From positions 1 through 30,281 of IMG/VR virus record IMGVR_UViG_3300010354_000379: a stretch of 30,281 nucleotides of DNA, one strand, 5' to 3'. This DNA is from a virus. The translations under genes and the position numbers were made by a program. This document shows positions 1 through 6,173 of this stretch, one piece after another. Under the pieces are notes generated by a model. It had not been told where the DNA came from, made no database searches, and worked only from the letters and a program-made list of their open reading frames with translations. Each line of letters begins with the position of its first letter. Within the stretch, counting starts at the first letter, position 1.

Positions 1-321
1 ATGGCAGGTAAGCTATCAATCGCACATGGGCATCATGTAGTTAAAGGCATCATTGCACCTGTAAACGCTGCACGTGGGGTTTATACAAAGGCAAAGCGTT
101 CAATGTTAATTGGTCACGTACACGTAGAAAGTAGCCATACCGAAACGGATTTGCATGGAGATATCGTTACAACATTTTCAACGGGTTGTTTATGTACACT
201 GACTCCAGAATATCAGCCGATGGGTGGCAAGGCTTGTCATGGCTTTGCTCACGTATTAACCGAAGATGACGGCAATTTTATCGTTAAGAATTATAGAATA
301 CACAAAGGGAAACTTTTATGA
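1..321 (+). CDS. Calcineurin-like metallophosphoesterase, C-terminal part (5' truncated by window)
   Basis: This is the end of a metal-dependent phosphoesterase. The visible 106 residues hold an HGHHVVKG segment and, further on, the GHVH motif that supplies metal ligands in calcineurin-like enzymes. They are followed by an FSTGCLC segment and a short tail. Family members are much longer, so the ATG at base 1 is probably an internal Met and the N-terminal Asp/His/Asn metal ligands lie outside the window. The stop overlaps the next start (ATGA). In phages such proteins usually act as DNA exonucleases or phosphatases in the replication and recombination region, which fits the genes that follow. 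The fold is fairly sure; the substrate is not known. Confidence 0.7.
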   Translation: MAGKLSIAHGHHVVKGIIAPVNAARGVYTKAKRSMLIGHVHVESSHTETDLHGDIVTTFSTGCLCTLTPEYQPMGGKACHGFAHVLTEDDGNFIVKNYRIHKGKLL

Positions 322-509
322 AGCCTCCAAAAAACTTTAATAAAATGAGCAGAGCAGAGCAGGAAGACTGGATCGTTAGCAAGCTTATGAAAGTAGAAAA
401 GGAAATGAACATTTTAAGGCGATTGCTTGCAAAGGTTCGTGGAGGTGAAAAGTTAGTAATACAATTGGATGAACGCCCTGACGAAATAGCTTTGAAGGAT
501 GTCGGATGA
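318..509 (+). CDS. Small charged helical protein, function unknown
   Basis: A 63-residue protein that I do not recognise. It is rich in Lys and Glu and has a likely helical stretch (roughly residues 15-43, including KLMKVEKEMNILRRLLAKV) with coiled-coil character. Its ATG overlaps the stop of the phosphoesterase gene (ATGA), and its own end overlaps the following start by 11 bases, so the three genes are probably translationally coupled. It has no membrane segment and no cysteine pairs. It is judged real from the tight packing and typical composition. Confidence 0.6.
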   Translation: MKPPKNFNKMSRAEQEDWIVSKLMKVEKEMNILRRLLAKVRGGEKLVIQLDERPDEIALKDVG

Positions 510-762
510 TTTAGTCATAGGATCGGAGGAAAGTGCTGATAATTCGGAGGGATTAGAGCATTTTGAGTATGTAGAATATTCAGAGATGGACTACATAACG
601 GCTGCTTATTATGCCCTAGATGCGGCAGAAAGTAGCAATCCAATGACAAAAGAAGGACAAAGGCAAATGGCACGGATTAGGCGTAAATGCCTACGTATAA
701 TTGACCATTGCATTACGGAGTTATACGATCAGCTATTTGATGACGAGGAAGTAAGCGATTAA
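499..762 (+). CDS. Small acidic protein, function unknown
   Basis: An 87-residue acidic protein that is not recognised. The N-terminal third is Glu/Asp/Ser-rich. The middle reads as helices (ITAAYYALDAAES; RQMARIRRKCLRIIDHCI) and the C-terminus is again acidic. It is the last gene before a strong intrinsic terminator, which marks the end of this operon. Its start lies inside the preceding gene in another frame. An acidic shape could suggest a DNA-mimic or inhibitor protein, but nothing specific supports that. Confidence 0.6.
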   Translation: MSDDLVIGSEESADNSEGLEHFEYVEYSEMDYITAAYYALDAAESSNPMTKEGQRQMARIRRKCLRIIDHCITELYDQLFDDEEVSD

Positions 763-791
763 GGTTCTTTTGTTTTTTTAAGGTGTAATAC

Positions 792-820
792 GCCCTGTAT
801 ATCCATACGGGGCTTTTTTA
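792..820 (+). terminator. Intrinsic terminator
   Basis: A 9-bp stem (GCCCTGTAT with ATACGGGGC, one G-T pair), a four-base loop ATCC, and then TTTTTTA. It lies 29 bases after the stop of the acidic protein gene and closes the left operon. Confidence 0.9.
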
Positions 821-887
821 TTTTATTGATTATCAAAGAGTTATAAAAAGATATAAAGATTTATTTTTTTATTTAATTAAAAAGATA

Positions 888-895
888 TAAATTTG
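888..895 (+). promoter_or_regulatory. Candidate -7 promoter element (TAnnTTTG)
   Basis: TAAATTTG matches the Bacteroidota -7 consensus TAnnTTTG and lies between the terminator and a small peptide gene. No good TTTG -33 element is seen 19-22 bases upstream, only a T run, so support is weak. It would start a transcript near 902 that serves the small peptide and the Cro-like regulator. Confidence 0.35.
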
Positions 896-926
896 ATATA
901 TCAATTCACGTTTAAAAAAATATAAA

Positions 927-1010
927 ATGAAAAAAGAAACTAAACAAACAATTGCAATTTTAATCATTGTTTTATTGATCTGCTTATCTGACAACTTATT
1001 CAATTATTAA
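927..1010 (+). CDS. 27-residue single-pass membrane peptide
   Basis: A very short reading frame with a Lys-rich start (MKKETKQ), then an uninterrupted hydrophobic segment TIAILIIVLLICL and a short polar tail ending in NLFNY. It has an A-rich upstream region typical of Bacteroidota starts (AAAAAAATATAAAATG), follows a candidate promoter, and ends 18 bases before the Cro-like gene. The composition is that of a small inner-membrane peptide, possibly toxin-like or a leader. Function is unknown. At this length chance cannot be excluded. Confidence 0.4.
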   Translation: MKKETKQTIAILIIVLLICLSDNLFNY

Positions 1011-1028
1011 TCACCAAATAAACACAAA

Positions 1029-1220
1029 ATGGAAAAAGAAAAAATCAGAGAACTACGTAAGTCAAAAGGTTTAACACAGGAACAACTTGCAAAGGAAACT
1101 GGGTTAACAACCGTAACTATCAACCGTGTAGAGAAAAGAGGTACTACCCGTTTTTCTACTCTTAAAAAAATTACTGACTATTTAAATCAAAATCAAAATG
1201 GTAATGGAACTCACAATTAA
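1029..1220 (+). CDS. Cro/C1-type (XRE) helix-turn-helix regulator
   Basis: A 63-residue DNA-binding protein made almost only of the HTH_3 fold. IRELRKSKGLTQEQLAKETG and the recognition-helix segment LTTVTINRVEKR give the classic XRE helix-turn-helix, and a short helix (STLKKITDYL) follows. It is at the small end for the family, close to Cro. The last residues (NQNQNGNG) are encoded by the A-rich start region of the next gene, which overlaps by 23 bases. It is first in the recombination operon after a terminator, so it may control that operon. No palindromic operator was identified with confidence. Confidence 0.85.
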   Translation: MEKEKIRELRKSKGLTQEQLAKETGLTTVTINRVEKRGTTRFSTLKKITDYLNQNQNGNGTHN

Positions 1221-1473
1221 AATGAACATCCCGATGTCATGGCTCAAGATGGATTGGCTTGACAACCAGTACTGCATGATCACAGGAGTAGTTGACGATT
1301 CAAATGAATGCTTTGACGTTACAATTAAGAGCATGAACTTTTCAGGATATTCCGCTTTTAACCTTGTCGGAGGCGTTCAAAAAATGTTCGTTGAATTAGC
1401 AGAGCAAATGCTCATAAATAAGTTCTGCGATCAGTACGAATGCAAGTACGAGGAAACTGAAATATATGAGTAA
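1198..1473 (+). CDS. Hypothetical phage protein
   Basis: A 91-residue protein that is not recognised. It begins with a mixed hydrophobic and Met-rich stretch, has a central segment (DVTIKSMNFSGYSAFNLVGG) and a helical part (KMFVELAEQMLINKF), and ends acidic. There are two in-frame starts, 1198 and 1204. Both are preceded by AATCAAAATCAAAATGG, the same A-rich start context used elsewhere in this phage. It overlaps both neighbours in other frames, which fits a compact early operon. Confidence 0.55.
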   Translation: MVMELTIKMNIPMSWLKMDWLDNQYCMITGVVDDSNECFDVTIKSMNFSGYSAFNLVGGVQKMFVELAEQMLINKFCDQYECKYEETEIYE

Positions 1474-1735
1474 AAACCGTGTTGATCTTTGCCTTGAATA
1501 CAACGATAAATTGATCCATGTTGTATCCGTTGTTAACACTTTTAAATCTATTGAGCGACAAAGATATTTATGGGTAAAACTTTACGGATTAACTCCGAAA
1601 AAGAATTGGAGTATTTACATAAATATTTTATCTTCAATGGGTAAATTTGACCCAATCAGATTAACGAAAAAACAATTCAATCACCAATTAAAAAAACAAA
1701 ATGAAAATGCAAACACAATCTCTGAATTCATCTGA
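1466..1735 (+). CDS. Hypothetical phage protein
   Basis: An 89-residue basic protein, not recognised. It contains a short beta-like N-terminus (VDLCLEYNDKLIHVVSVV) followed by a Lys/Arg-rich region with several aromatics. The start overlaps the previous stop by eight bases and its end overlaps the annealing-protein start by 35 bases. The terminal residues (KKQNENANT) coincide with the A-rich initiation tract of the next gene. The position suggests a recombination accessory protein, but there is no direct evidence. Confidence 0.5.
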   Translation: MSKNRVDLCLEYNDKLIHVVSVVNTFKSIERQRYLWVKLYGLTPKKNWSIYINILSSMGKFDPIRLTKKQFNHQLKKQNENANTISEFI

Positions 1736-2411
1736 CGTTATCAGTCAATTGATCCTTAACGGGGATTTATCTAAACTATCCCAATCCGAAAAAATCAATT
1801 ATTACAAAGGCTACTGTGATCGCATGGGTTTAGACCCTTTTACAAAGCCATTTGATTTATTACGGCTCAATGGCAAAGAGGTTTTATATTGTACACGTAG
1901 CGGTACACAGCAGCTAAATAAAAAACACGCTCTTTCCCATACCATAACCAGTCGGGAAATTATAGAAGCAGCAGGTGTTTATCAAGTAACTGCACGTGCT
2001 TGTTTACCTGACGGAAGATGCACCGAATCAATCGGGGCGGTAAACATCGGAGGGTTAAAAGGCGATGCGTATGCCAACGCAATTATGAAAGCGGAAACAA
2101 AAGCTAAACGCAGGGCAACCCTTGATCTTTTAGGACTTGGGGTTCTTGATGAAACCGAAGTAGAAACAATCCCAAACGTAAAGCCTGTTGAATTTGAAAT
2201 GATTACTGAAGTTGAAACGGTATCTACTCCATTAACCGATGACGAAATCTTTGATGAGGTTGCGATTGTAAACGCATTATATCAATGCGAAACCATGCAG
2301 CAACTTCGGGATTTGTATATGAGTAATCAGAAAATGGTTGATAGCTTACCCCACATTAAATCACAATTCACAACTAGAAAAAATGAACTCAAATCCAACA
2401 TTAACGCTTGA
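1701..2411 (+). CDS. Putative single-strand annealing recombinase (RecT/Red-beta-like)
   Basis: A 236-residue protein resembling phage annealing proteins. The N-terminal segment KINYYKGYCDRMGLDPFTKP matches the pattern in which RecT/Bet proteins place a GLDP or GLNP turn near the start. The conserved block KAETKAKRRATLDLLGLG followed by LDETEVETIP (about residues 130-155) is seen in many phage recombination proteins. The C-terminal 80 residues are acidic and less conserved. Such proteins anneal complementary single strands during recombination-dependent replication. Genes for a nuclease, a MazG-like protein and an SSB-tail-like protein follow, which supports the role. The exact family (RecT, Erf or an unnamed one) is not settled. 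An alternative start is 1707. Confidence 0.55.
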   Translation: MKMQTQSLNSSDVISQLILNGDLSKLSQSEKINYYKGYCDRMGLDPFTKPFDLLRLNGKEVLYCTRSGTQQLNKKHALSHTITSREIIEAAGVYQVTARACLPDGRCTESIGAVNIGGLKGDAYANAIMKAETKAKRRATLDLLGLGVLDETEVETIPNVKPVEFEMITEVETVSTPLTDDEIFDEVAIVNALYQCETMQQLRDLYMSNQKMVDSLPHIKSQFTTRKNELKSNINA

Positions 2412-2823
2412 GCAAATAAAGATCGGTGATATTGTTCCTACAAAGTTTGCAATTGAATTGATAGCTGAAACAATTAAAGAACAAGTAATAAATGGCGAAC
2501 ATGACCCTTTACAGGTAGCGATTAAGATGAACGTATTGGAGCAGCTAACAAAATCAGTCCGTGATAAAATCCAGTCCGATGTTCTTGATGAACTAGGAAA
2601 ATATCCCAAAGGTAAAGCTGAAATAAACGGTGCATCTGTTTCTAGTTTTGATTCTATCAAATATGATTTTAGTTATATTGAGGAATGGGCAGACCTTGAG
2701 CAGATAATCGCATCGGCTAGGGAAAGGCAAAAGGAAATAGAGGAAGAAGAAAAGAAATGGCGTAGGGGTGAACTTCCGATTAAATCAGCGGCAACCACAT
2801 TTAAAATCAATTTAAGCAAATAA
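2383..2823 (+). CDS. Conserved hypothetical protein of phage recombination module
   Basis: A 146-residue protein with an N-terminal helical half (FAIELIAETIKEQVINGEHD), a KYDFSYIEEW segment near residue 90, and a Lys/Glu-rich coiled-coil-like tail (ERQKEIEEEEKKWRRGE) ending in a beta-like strand. The open frame extends 45 bases further upstream, but the ATG at 2383 is preferred because it follows an A-rich tract (CTAGAAAAA) and shortens the overlap with the annealing-protein gene. Proteins of this shape commonly follow the annealing protein in Bacteroidota phages. The biochemical role is unknown. Confidence 0.6.
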   Translation: MNSNPTLTLEQIKIGDIVPTKFAIELIAETIKEQVINGEHDPLQVAIKMNVLEQLTKSVRDKIQSDVLDELGKYPKGKAEINGASVSSFDSIKYDFSYIEEWADLEQIIASARERQKEIEEEEKKWRRGELPIKSAATTFKINLSK

Positions 2824-2824
2824 G

Positions 2825-3037
2825 ATGGCAGACTTTGTTTGTATTGACGATTCCGATTCTATTGTTTATAAAGTTGTACGTAAGTTAAAAGATCGTCAAC
2901 ATGATGGATATAAAAAGTACGGAGTAACAATGGACAGAAAAGATTTATCTATTATGGATTGGATCAACCATGCACAGGAAGAAGCTATGGATTTTGTTTT
3001 ATACCTTGAAAAGATTAAAACAGAAATCCGTAAATGA
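2825..3037 (+). CDS. MazG-like nucleotide pyrophosphohydrolase-type small protein
   Basis: A 70-residue protein in which RQHDGYKKYG, TMDRKDLSIMDW and HAQEEAMDFVLYLEKI resemble the helical core of MazG-like and phage dATP/dGTP pyrophosphohydrolase-like proteins. The EEAMD acidic cluster is a likely metal site. Full-length MazG folds carry EXXE plus EXXD on two helices. Only one clear acidic helix is seen here, so activity is uncertain. It starts one base after the previous stop and overlaps the next gene by four bases (ATGA). A dNTP-pool or house-cleaning role would fit the replication setting. Confidence 0.5.
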   Translation: MADFVCIDDSDSIVYKVVRKLKDRQHDGYKKYGVTMDRKDLSIMDWINHAQEEAMDFVLYLEKIKTEIRK

Positions 3038-3768
3038 CCTACGAAACTTTTGTTCAAAGGCTCAAGGCATCGCAAGTAGCGGTGAACTTTGTTGCTGAAT
3101 ATTACAAGGGTTTGGGTTATATGGTAAATGTTCCCGAATTGGTAATCGCTCCGCACACGGTAGGTGCTTTTAGTCAATATGCAGATCAAGGCGACTTAAT
3201 GATAAAAAAAGATAATATGTCATTAACCGTTGAAGTTAAGCATTCAGGAAAGGTATTTAACAATTGGACGATGCCTGAAATGATCGTTAATTCATATACT
3301 GGGTGGCATAGTAAAAAAGTAAAACCTGATTTGCATTTTATTGTAGCAAAAGACTTCGGATCGGCTGCGATAATTGATTCTAAAACTTCCGATCAATGGG
3401 AACTTAAAAGGGTTTATGATTCGTACAAAAAAGAGAATCTTTTATTTTATTTCGTAAAAAAAGAGTTAGTTAAATTTTTAATTTTAAATCAAAATCAAAA
3501 CAAAATGGCAAAGCAAAATCACGTGATCCAGTTAAAGATTGATGTAAACAAGATCAGCAAGGAAAGGCTCTATGAGGGCAAAAAGGGTAAGTACCTGACG
3601 GCAGCGGTAATTTTAAAGGATGAGCCAGATCAGTACGGCAACGATGGGTTCATTGTTGAATCCATTAGCAAAGAAGAAAGAGAAAAAGGAGTTAAAGGAA
3701 CTATTATCGGTAACGCTAAATACTCTAATTTTTCGGAAGCGGAACAAGGGAACGACCTACCTTTTTAG
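3034..3768 (+). CDS. PD-(D/E)XK-like nuclease domain in one frame with an SSB-tail-like protein
   Basis: A 244-residue open frame that looks like two proteins joined. Residues 1-150 form a nuclease-like domain: D54 in YADQGDLMI and E67-V-K69 in LTVEVKHSG match the D...ExK core of PD-(D/E)XK nucleases, preceded by a helix and a YMVNVPELVIAP strand. Residues 158-244 start with Met and end in NDLPF, as in single-stranded DNA-binding proteins. The linker LNQNQNK is the translation of an A-rich start tract. Either a stop has been lost between two genes, or the second is also made from an internal start. The nuclease could serve recombination or junction processing. Confidence 0.55.
   Translation: MTYETFVQRLKASQVAVNFVAEYYKGLGYMVNVPELVIAPHTVGAFSQYADQGDLMIKKDNMSLTVEVKHSGKVFNNWTMPEMIVNSYTGWHSKKVKPDLHFIVAKDFGSAAIIDSKTSDQWELKRVYDSYKKENLLFYFVKKELVKFLILNQNQNKMAKQNHVIQLKIDVNKISKERLYEGKKGKYLTAAVILKDEPDQYGNDGFIVESISKEEREKGVKGTIIGNAKYSNFSEAEQGNDLPF
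3505..3768 (+). CDS. Probable separately initiated SSB-like protein (in-frame internal start)
   Basis: An 87-residue product read in the same frame as the gene around it, starting at Met158. The bases before this ATG (AAATCAAAATCAAAACAAAATGG) are nearly the same as those before the ATG at 1198, which argues for a true start. The sequence MAKQNHVIQLKIDVNKISK, then a KGKYLTAAVILKDEPDQYG strand pair and an acidic NDLPF end, resembles small phage single-strand-binding proteins whose acidic tail recruits partners. A strong terminator follows within 20 bases. The fold is inferred only from length and tail. Confidence 0.5.
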   Translation: MAKQNHVIQLKIDVNKISKERLYEGKKGKYLTAAVILKDEPDQYGNDGFIVESISKEEREKGVKGTIIGNAKYSNFSEAEQGNDLPF

Positions 3769-3786
3769 TATCATGGTTAGAAAACG

Positions 3787-3814
3787 GCTGACATTTCTAT
3801 GTCGGCTTTCTTTT
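3787..3814 (+). terminator. Intrinsic terminator
   Basis: An 8-bp stem (GCTGACAT with ATGTCGGC, one G-T pair), loop TTCT, then TTTCTTTT. It ends the recombination operon directly after the SSB-like gene. The rest of the 156-base gap up to 3924 is AT-rich with no clear promoter. Confidence 0.85.
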
Positions 3815-3924
3815 AAATCGTTTATAAGCCTATTTAGAGGCTTAAATTTCGCTTCAAAACATAAAATAGTAGTTAGATATACCCTTAATAAAATAACGCC
3901 TTAAATCGCCTTAAAACAAATATT

Positions 3925-4182
3925 ATGAAAACTTATACATCAAGTTTAGAAAATAGCGTCCCACATTGGCTATATGACTTAAGCCTACCACTTGCAGAAC
4001 GTAGGGAGAAACGGGTATTATTTCGGACTGCAAAGGATGTAGCTTTATTCGTAGGGATCATGTATTCATCGGTTACACATTTCAGGAAACCCGGAAATCG
4101 GGTTCAAGGTAAAGACGGAAAGTTATATGCCATCCGTTTAGCCACTGAAAAAGATTTGGAAGAATACAGAAAAAAGAAATAG
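3925..4182 (+). CDS. Small putative DNA-binding protein (NUMOD1-like helix-turn-helix)
   Basis: An 85-residue basic protein. The central part (FRTAKDVALFVGIMYSSVTH, then a GNRVQGKDGKLYAIR ending) follows the pattern of small HTH modules such as NUMOD1: an amphipathic helix, a G-I turn, a recognition helix with S-S-V, and a C-terminal beta wing with GK.Y.IR. The tail is Lys-rich. It sits alone between a terminator and the promoter of the replication initiator, and that promoter's -33 element lies inside its 3' end. A regulator of replication genes is plausible but unproven. Confidence 0.5.
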   Translation: MKTYTSSLENSVPHWLYDLSLPLAERREKRVLFRTAKDVALFVGIMYSSVTHFRKPGNRVQGKDGKLYAIRLATEKDLEEYRKKK

Positions 4183-4187
4183 ATTTG
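4155..4187 (+). promoter_or_regulatory. Bacteroidota-type promoter for the replication operon
   Basis: TTTG at 4155-4158, 21 bases, then TAGATTTG at 4180-4187, which fits the Bacteroidota -33/-7 consensus (TTTG and TAnnTTTG). The TA of the -7 element belongs to the TAG stop of the preceding gene. A start near 4194 leaves a leader of about 20-30 bases before the initiator gene. Confidence 0.65.
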
Positions 4188-4212
4188 TATAAACAAGCAA
4201 GATTTTGAAGTA

Positions 4213-5019
4213 GTGAGCAAAATCATGTTTGAAGGTTCAGACAGAATAAAGGGGGAATGGTTAACTCACTACACCATATCCCCTATTTTTTTTATGGAAC
4301 AAAATTGGGCAGCTATAATTCCAAGCCGATATTTAATGGCAAAAGATATAAACAGTAGCCAAAAACTTTTAATCGGTTTAATATCTTCATTATCTAATTT
4401 AAAGGGTTACTGCTTTGCATCAAATGATTATTTGGCTAATCTTTTAGATATATCAAAAACAACCGTTAGCCACTTAATATCTGATTTAGAACACAAAGGA
4501 TATATTGGTCGGGCAATTTACCGTAATGACAAGCAACAAATTGAGCAAAGGATTTTAGTTTTAATTTTAGATAAACAGGTAGTGTTAAATTCCGATATAC
4601 CTATATCCGAAAACGGATACCCCCTATATCCGAAAACGGACATACCTATATCCGAAAATCAAAAAGATAATAATAAGATTAATAATTATATTAATAATAA
4701 TATTAATAATATATATGATCGGTCTAAAAATTCTAAATTTAAAAAACCTGAATTATTTGAAGTACAAAACTATTTTGAGGAACAAAACCAGCTAGATCAA
4801 TATGATTCATTTTTTAACTATTATGAATCAAATGGATGGAAAGTAGGTAAAAACCCGATGAAGGATTGGAAAGCTGCTGCTCGTAACTGGATAAAAAACT
4901 CTAAAAACTATAAGAAAAATGATACCCCTAAATCAAATCTTGACCTCTACGCTGAAAGAAGAGCAGAATTACACGAAATCGCAGCAATCATTGACAGAGA
5001 GCGAGGCATTAGCTCTTGA
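4213..5019 (+). CDS. Phage replication initiator (winged-helix, lambda O-like)
   Basis: A 268-residue replication protein. Residues 29-110 (NWAAIIPSRYLMAKDI, KLLIGLISSL, GYCFASNDYLANLLDISKTT, HLISDLEHKGYI) form the winged helix typical of phage replication initiators and DnaD-type proteins. A low-complexity Asn/Ile linker follows. The C-terminal part (WKAAARNWIKNSKNYK) resembles the region that contacts the helicase loader in related proteins. The gene contains repeats and a nearly pure AT stretch that look like the origin itself. The start is GTG at 4213 or ATG at 4225; homologous proteins often start near Met28 (position 4294). It is transcribed from the promoter just upstream and overlaps no earlier gene. 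Confidence 0.75.
   Translation: MSKIMFEGSDRIKGEWLTHYTISPIFFMEQNWAAIIPSRYLMAKDINSSQKLLIGLISSLSNLKGYCFASNDYLANLLDISKTTVSHLISDLEHKGYIGRAIYRNDKQQIEQRILVLILDKQVVLNSDIPISENGYPLYPKTDIPISENQKDNNKINNYINNNINNIYDRSKNSKFKKPELFEVQNYFEEQNQLDQYDSFFNYYESNGWKVGKNPMKDWKAAARNWIKNSKNYKKNDTPKSNLDLYAERRAELHEIAAIIDRERGISS
4600..4660 (+). repeat. Three iterons (CCTATATCCGAAAA)
   Basis: The 14-mer CCTATATCCGAAAA occurs exactly at 4600, 4623 and 4645, spaced 23 and 22 bp, about two helical turns. In the first two copies CGGA follows, giving a palindrome TATCCG-AAAA-CGGATA in copy one. Because the spacings are not multiples of three, copy two is translated in a different frame (LYPK) from copies one and three (PISEN), so conservation acts on DNA and not on protein. 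Confidence 0.75.
4600..4717 (+). other. Candidate replication origin inside the initiator gene
   Basis: The iterons are followed at once by 56 bases (4661-4716) with only two G and no C, a likely unwinding element. Iterons plus an AT-rich stretch within the initiator's own coding sequence is the arrangement of the lambda origin within gene O. In the protein the segment encodes only an unstructured Asn/Ile-rich linker, so the region is free to serve DNA function. Confidence 0.65.
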
Positions 5020-5065
5020 GCGTTTCCGTCATAGCAGAACAACTGTAAGTATAAAAGAAACAAGC

Positions 5066-5674
5066 ATGGCTTTGTTTATTGATGAACTTTTAAAAGGTAT
5101 GTCAATGCTAGGAATGAAAGGTGATAAATTGCCATCTCAACCCGAAATGGTCAATATGTATAAATCAGTACTTGACGAATACCCTAACCTTAAAATAGGT
5201 GAGTTAAGCCTAGCGTTTGATCTAGCAGCAAAAGGAAAACTTGATATTGAAGTTGAAACCTACCAAAACTTTTCAATGCTTTACCTACACAGAATCCTGC
5301 GAAGTTTTGCGAGATATGGAATTAATCAACTATCCAATATAAAACAAGTACCAACCGAATCTAACTGGATGCCTCGTGATGTAACGGATGAGGAAAAGAT
5401 TGAACTTGCCTTTGAATGTTACAAAAAGTTCAAACAATGGGACGGAATCGTTTTTGGTTTAGATGTGTTCAATATACTATTTAAAAGAAACGAACTACGT
5501 TTTAACGCAAAAGAAATCTTAGAATTGACAAAGCAGGAAATGACAAAGAAAATGATGAGCCTTCCATACATTGATAAACTTGAAATACGTGGCAGAATGC
5601 AAGACGAAGAATATATGGAAAACCAATGTCGTAGGATGGCTCTATCTATTTACTTTGATAAAAAAATGGGGTAA
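5066..5674 (+). CDS. Putative replication accessory protein in helicase-loader position
   Basis: A mostly helical 202-residue protein, not matched to a named family with certainty. Notable segments are MALFIDELLKGMSMLGM, PEMVNMYKSVLDEYPNLKIG, FDLAAKGKLDIEVETYQNFS and a C-terminal helical region. The open frame extends back to 4919, but that part overlaps the initiator gene by 100 bases. ATG 5066, preceded by an A-rich tract (AAGTATAAAAGAAACAAGC), is preferred. Genes directly after an O-like initiator commonly encode the helicase loader (lambda P analogues). No Walker motif is visible, so a DnaC-type ATPase is unlikely and a P-like adaptor remains possible. Confidence 0.5.
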   Translation: MALFIDELLKGMSMLGMKGDKLPSQPEMVNMYKSVLDEYPNLKIGELSLAFDLAAKGKLDIEVETYQNFSMLYLHRILRSFARYGINQLSNIKQVPTESNWMPRDVTDEEKIELAFECYKKFKQWDGIVFGLDVFNILFKRNELRFNAKEILELTKQEMTKKMMSLPYIDKLEIRGRMQDEEYMENQCRRMALSIYFDKKMG

Positions 5675-5994
5675 TGGAATTAACGGCAGGCATGATTACT
5701 AAAATAGCAATGCAAGAACTTGAGCGAAGGAATTGTTTTGTTTGGAGGTCTAATAATTTAAGCGTACCCGGAAGGAAGTTTATCGGACTTAAAGGTGTAC
5801 CCGATATTTGCGGATTTCATAAACAAACTGGTATGGCGGTTTATTGCGAAGTGAAAACAAAAAATGATAAACTTTCAAACTTTCAGATTAACTTTATGAA
5901 TAGAGCAAAAGAAAGTAATTGTTTATGTTTGATGGCAGTTGATGAGAATGGGCGTGTAATTATAAAAGAATGGCAAACAATAGAGATGAAATAA
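5674..5994 (+). CDS. VRR-NUC domain nuclease
   Basis: A 106-residue stand-alone VRR-NUC protein of the PD-(D/E)XK superfamily. Visible motifs are an N-terminal helix with ELERRNCFVWRSNN, GVPDICGF (first catalytic Asp), VYCEVKTKNDKLSNFQ (E-V-K core, then the conserved S.FQ), and FMNRAKESN. The length is typical of phage members. They cleave branched or structured DNA and often sit beside replication genes. Start and preceding stop overlap as TAATG, so translation is coupled. The 3' end overlaps the next frame by 25 bases. Confidence 0.85.
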   Translation: MELTAGMITKIAMQELERRNCFVWRSNNLSVPGRKFIGLKGVPDICGFHKQTGMAVYCEVKTKNDKLSNFQINFMNRAKESNCLCLMAVDENGRVIIKEWQTIEMK

Positions 5995-6173
5995 TTGAGG
6001 CTTTGTATCGGGATAAAGATATTGAAAACGCAATATCTAAAATGCAACCCGTACACCTTCAAGATGATTTGAGGCAGGAGATGTTTATGGTCATTTGTGA
6101 ACTGGATGAAAAGCGGCTTTATGAAATGCACGTCAACGGTTACTTGAAATTTATTTGGTTAAGACAATGCTAA
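5970..6173 (+). CDS. Sigma-like protein, N-terminal part (reading frame broken)
   Basis: A 67-residue frame whose content (EIIEALYRDKDIENAISKMQ, then HLQDDLRQEMFMVICELDEK) resembles region 2 of sigma-70-type proteins, with the DDLRQEMF helix matching the usual D-L.QE.F pattern. It runs into a stop after GYLKFIWLRQC. In the -1 frame the sequence continues as YLVKTMLTMMKSDRS, which looks like the natural continuation. No canonical X XXY YYZ slippery heptamer lies in the correct frame (AAATTTA at 6147 is out of phase). A mutation, an assembly indel or separate translation are all possible. Confidence 0.5.
   Translation: MANNRDEIIEALYRDKDIENAISKMQPVHLQDDLRQEMFMVICELDEKRLYEMHVNGYLKFIWLRQC

Noticed and set aside
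3620-3904. A 94-codon + frame overlapping the SSB-like gene end and the following gap
   Set aside because: It reads through a clear intrinsic terminator, has biased basic composition and overlaps a better supported gene.
6147-6153. AAATTTA as a programmed frameshift site in the sigma-like gene
   Set aside because: The heptamer is not in phase with the zero frame (codons AAA TTT), so standard tandem slippage does not apply.
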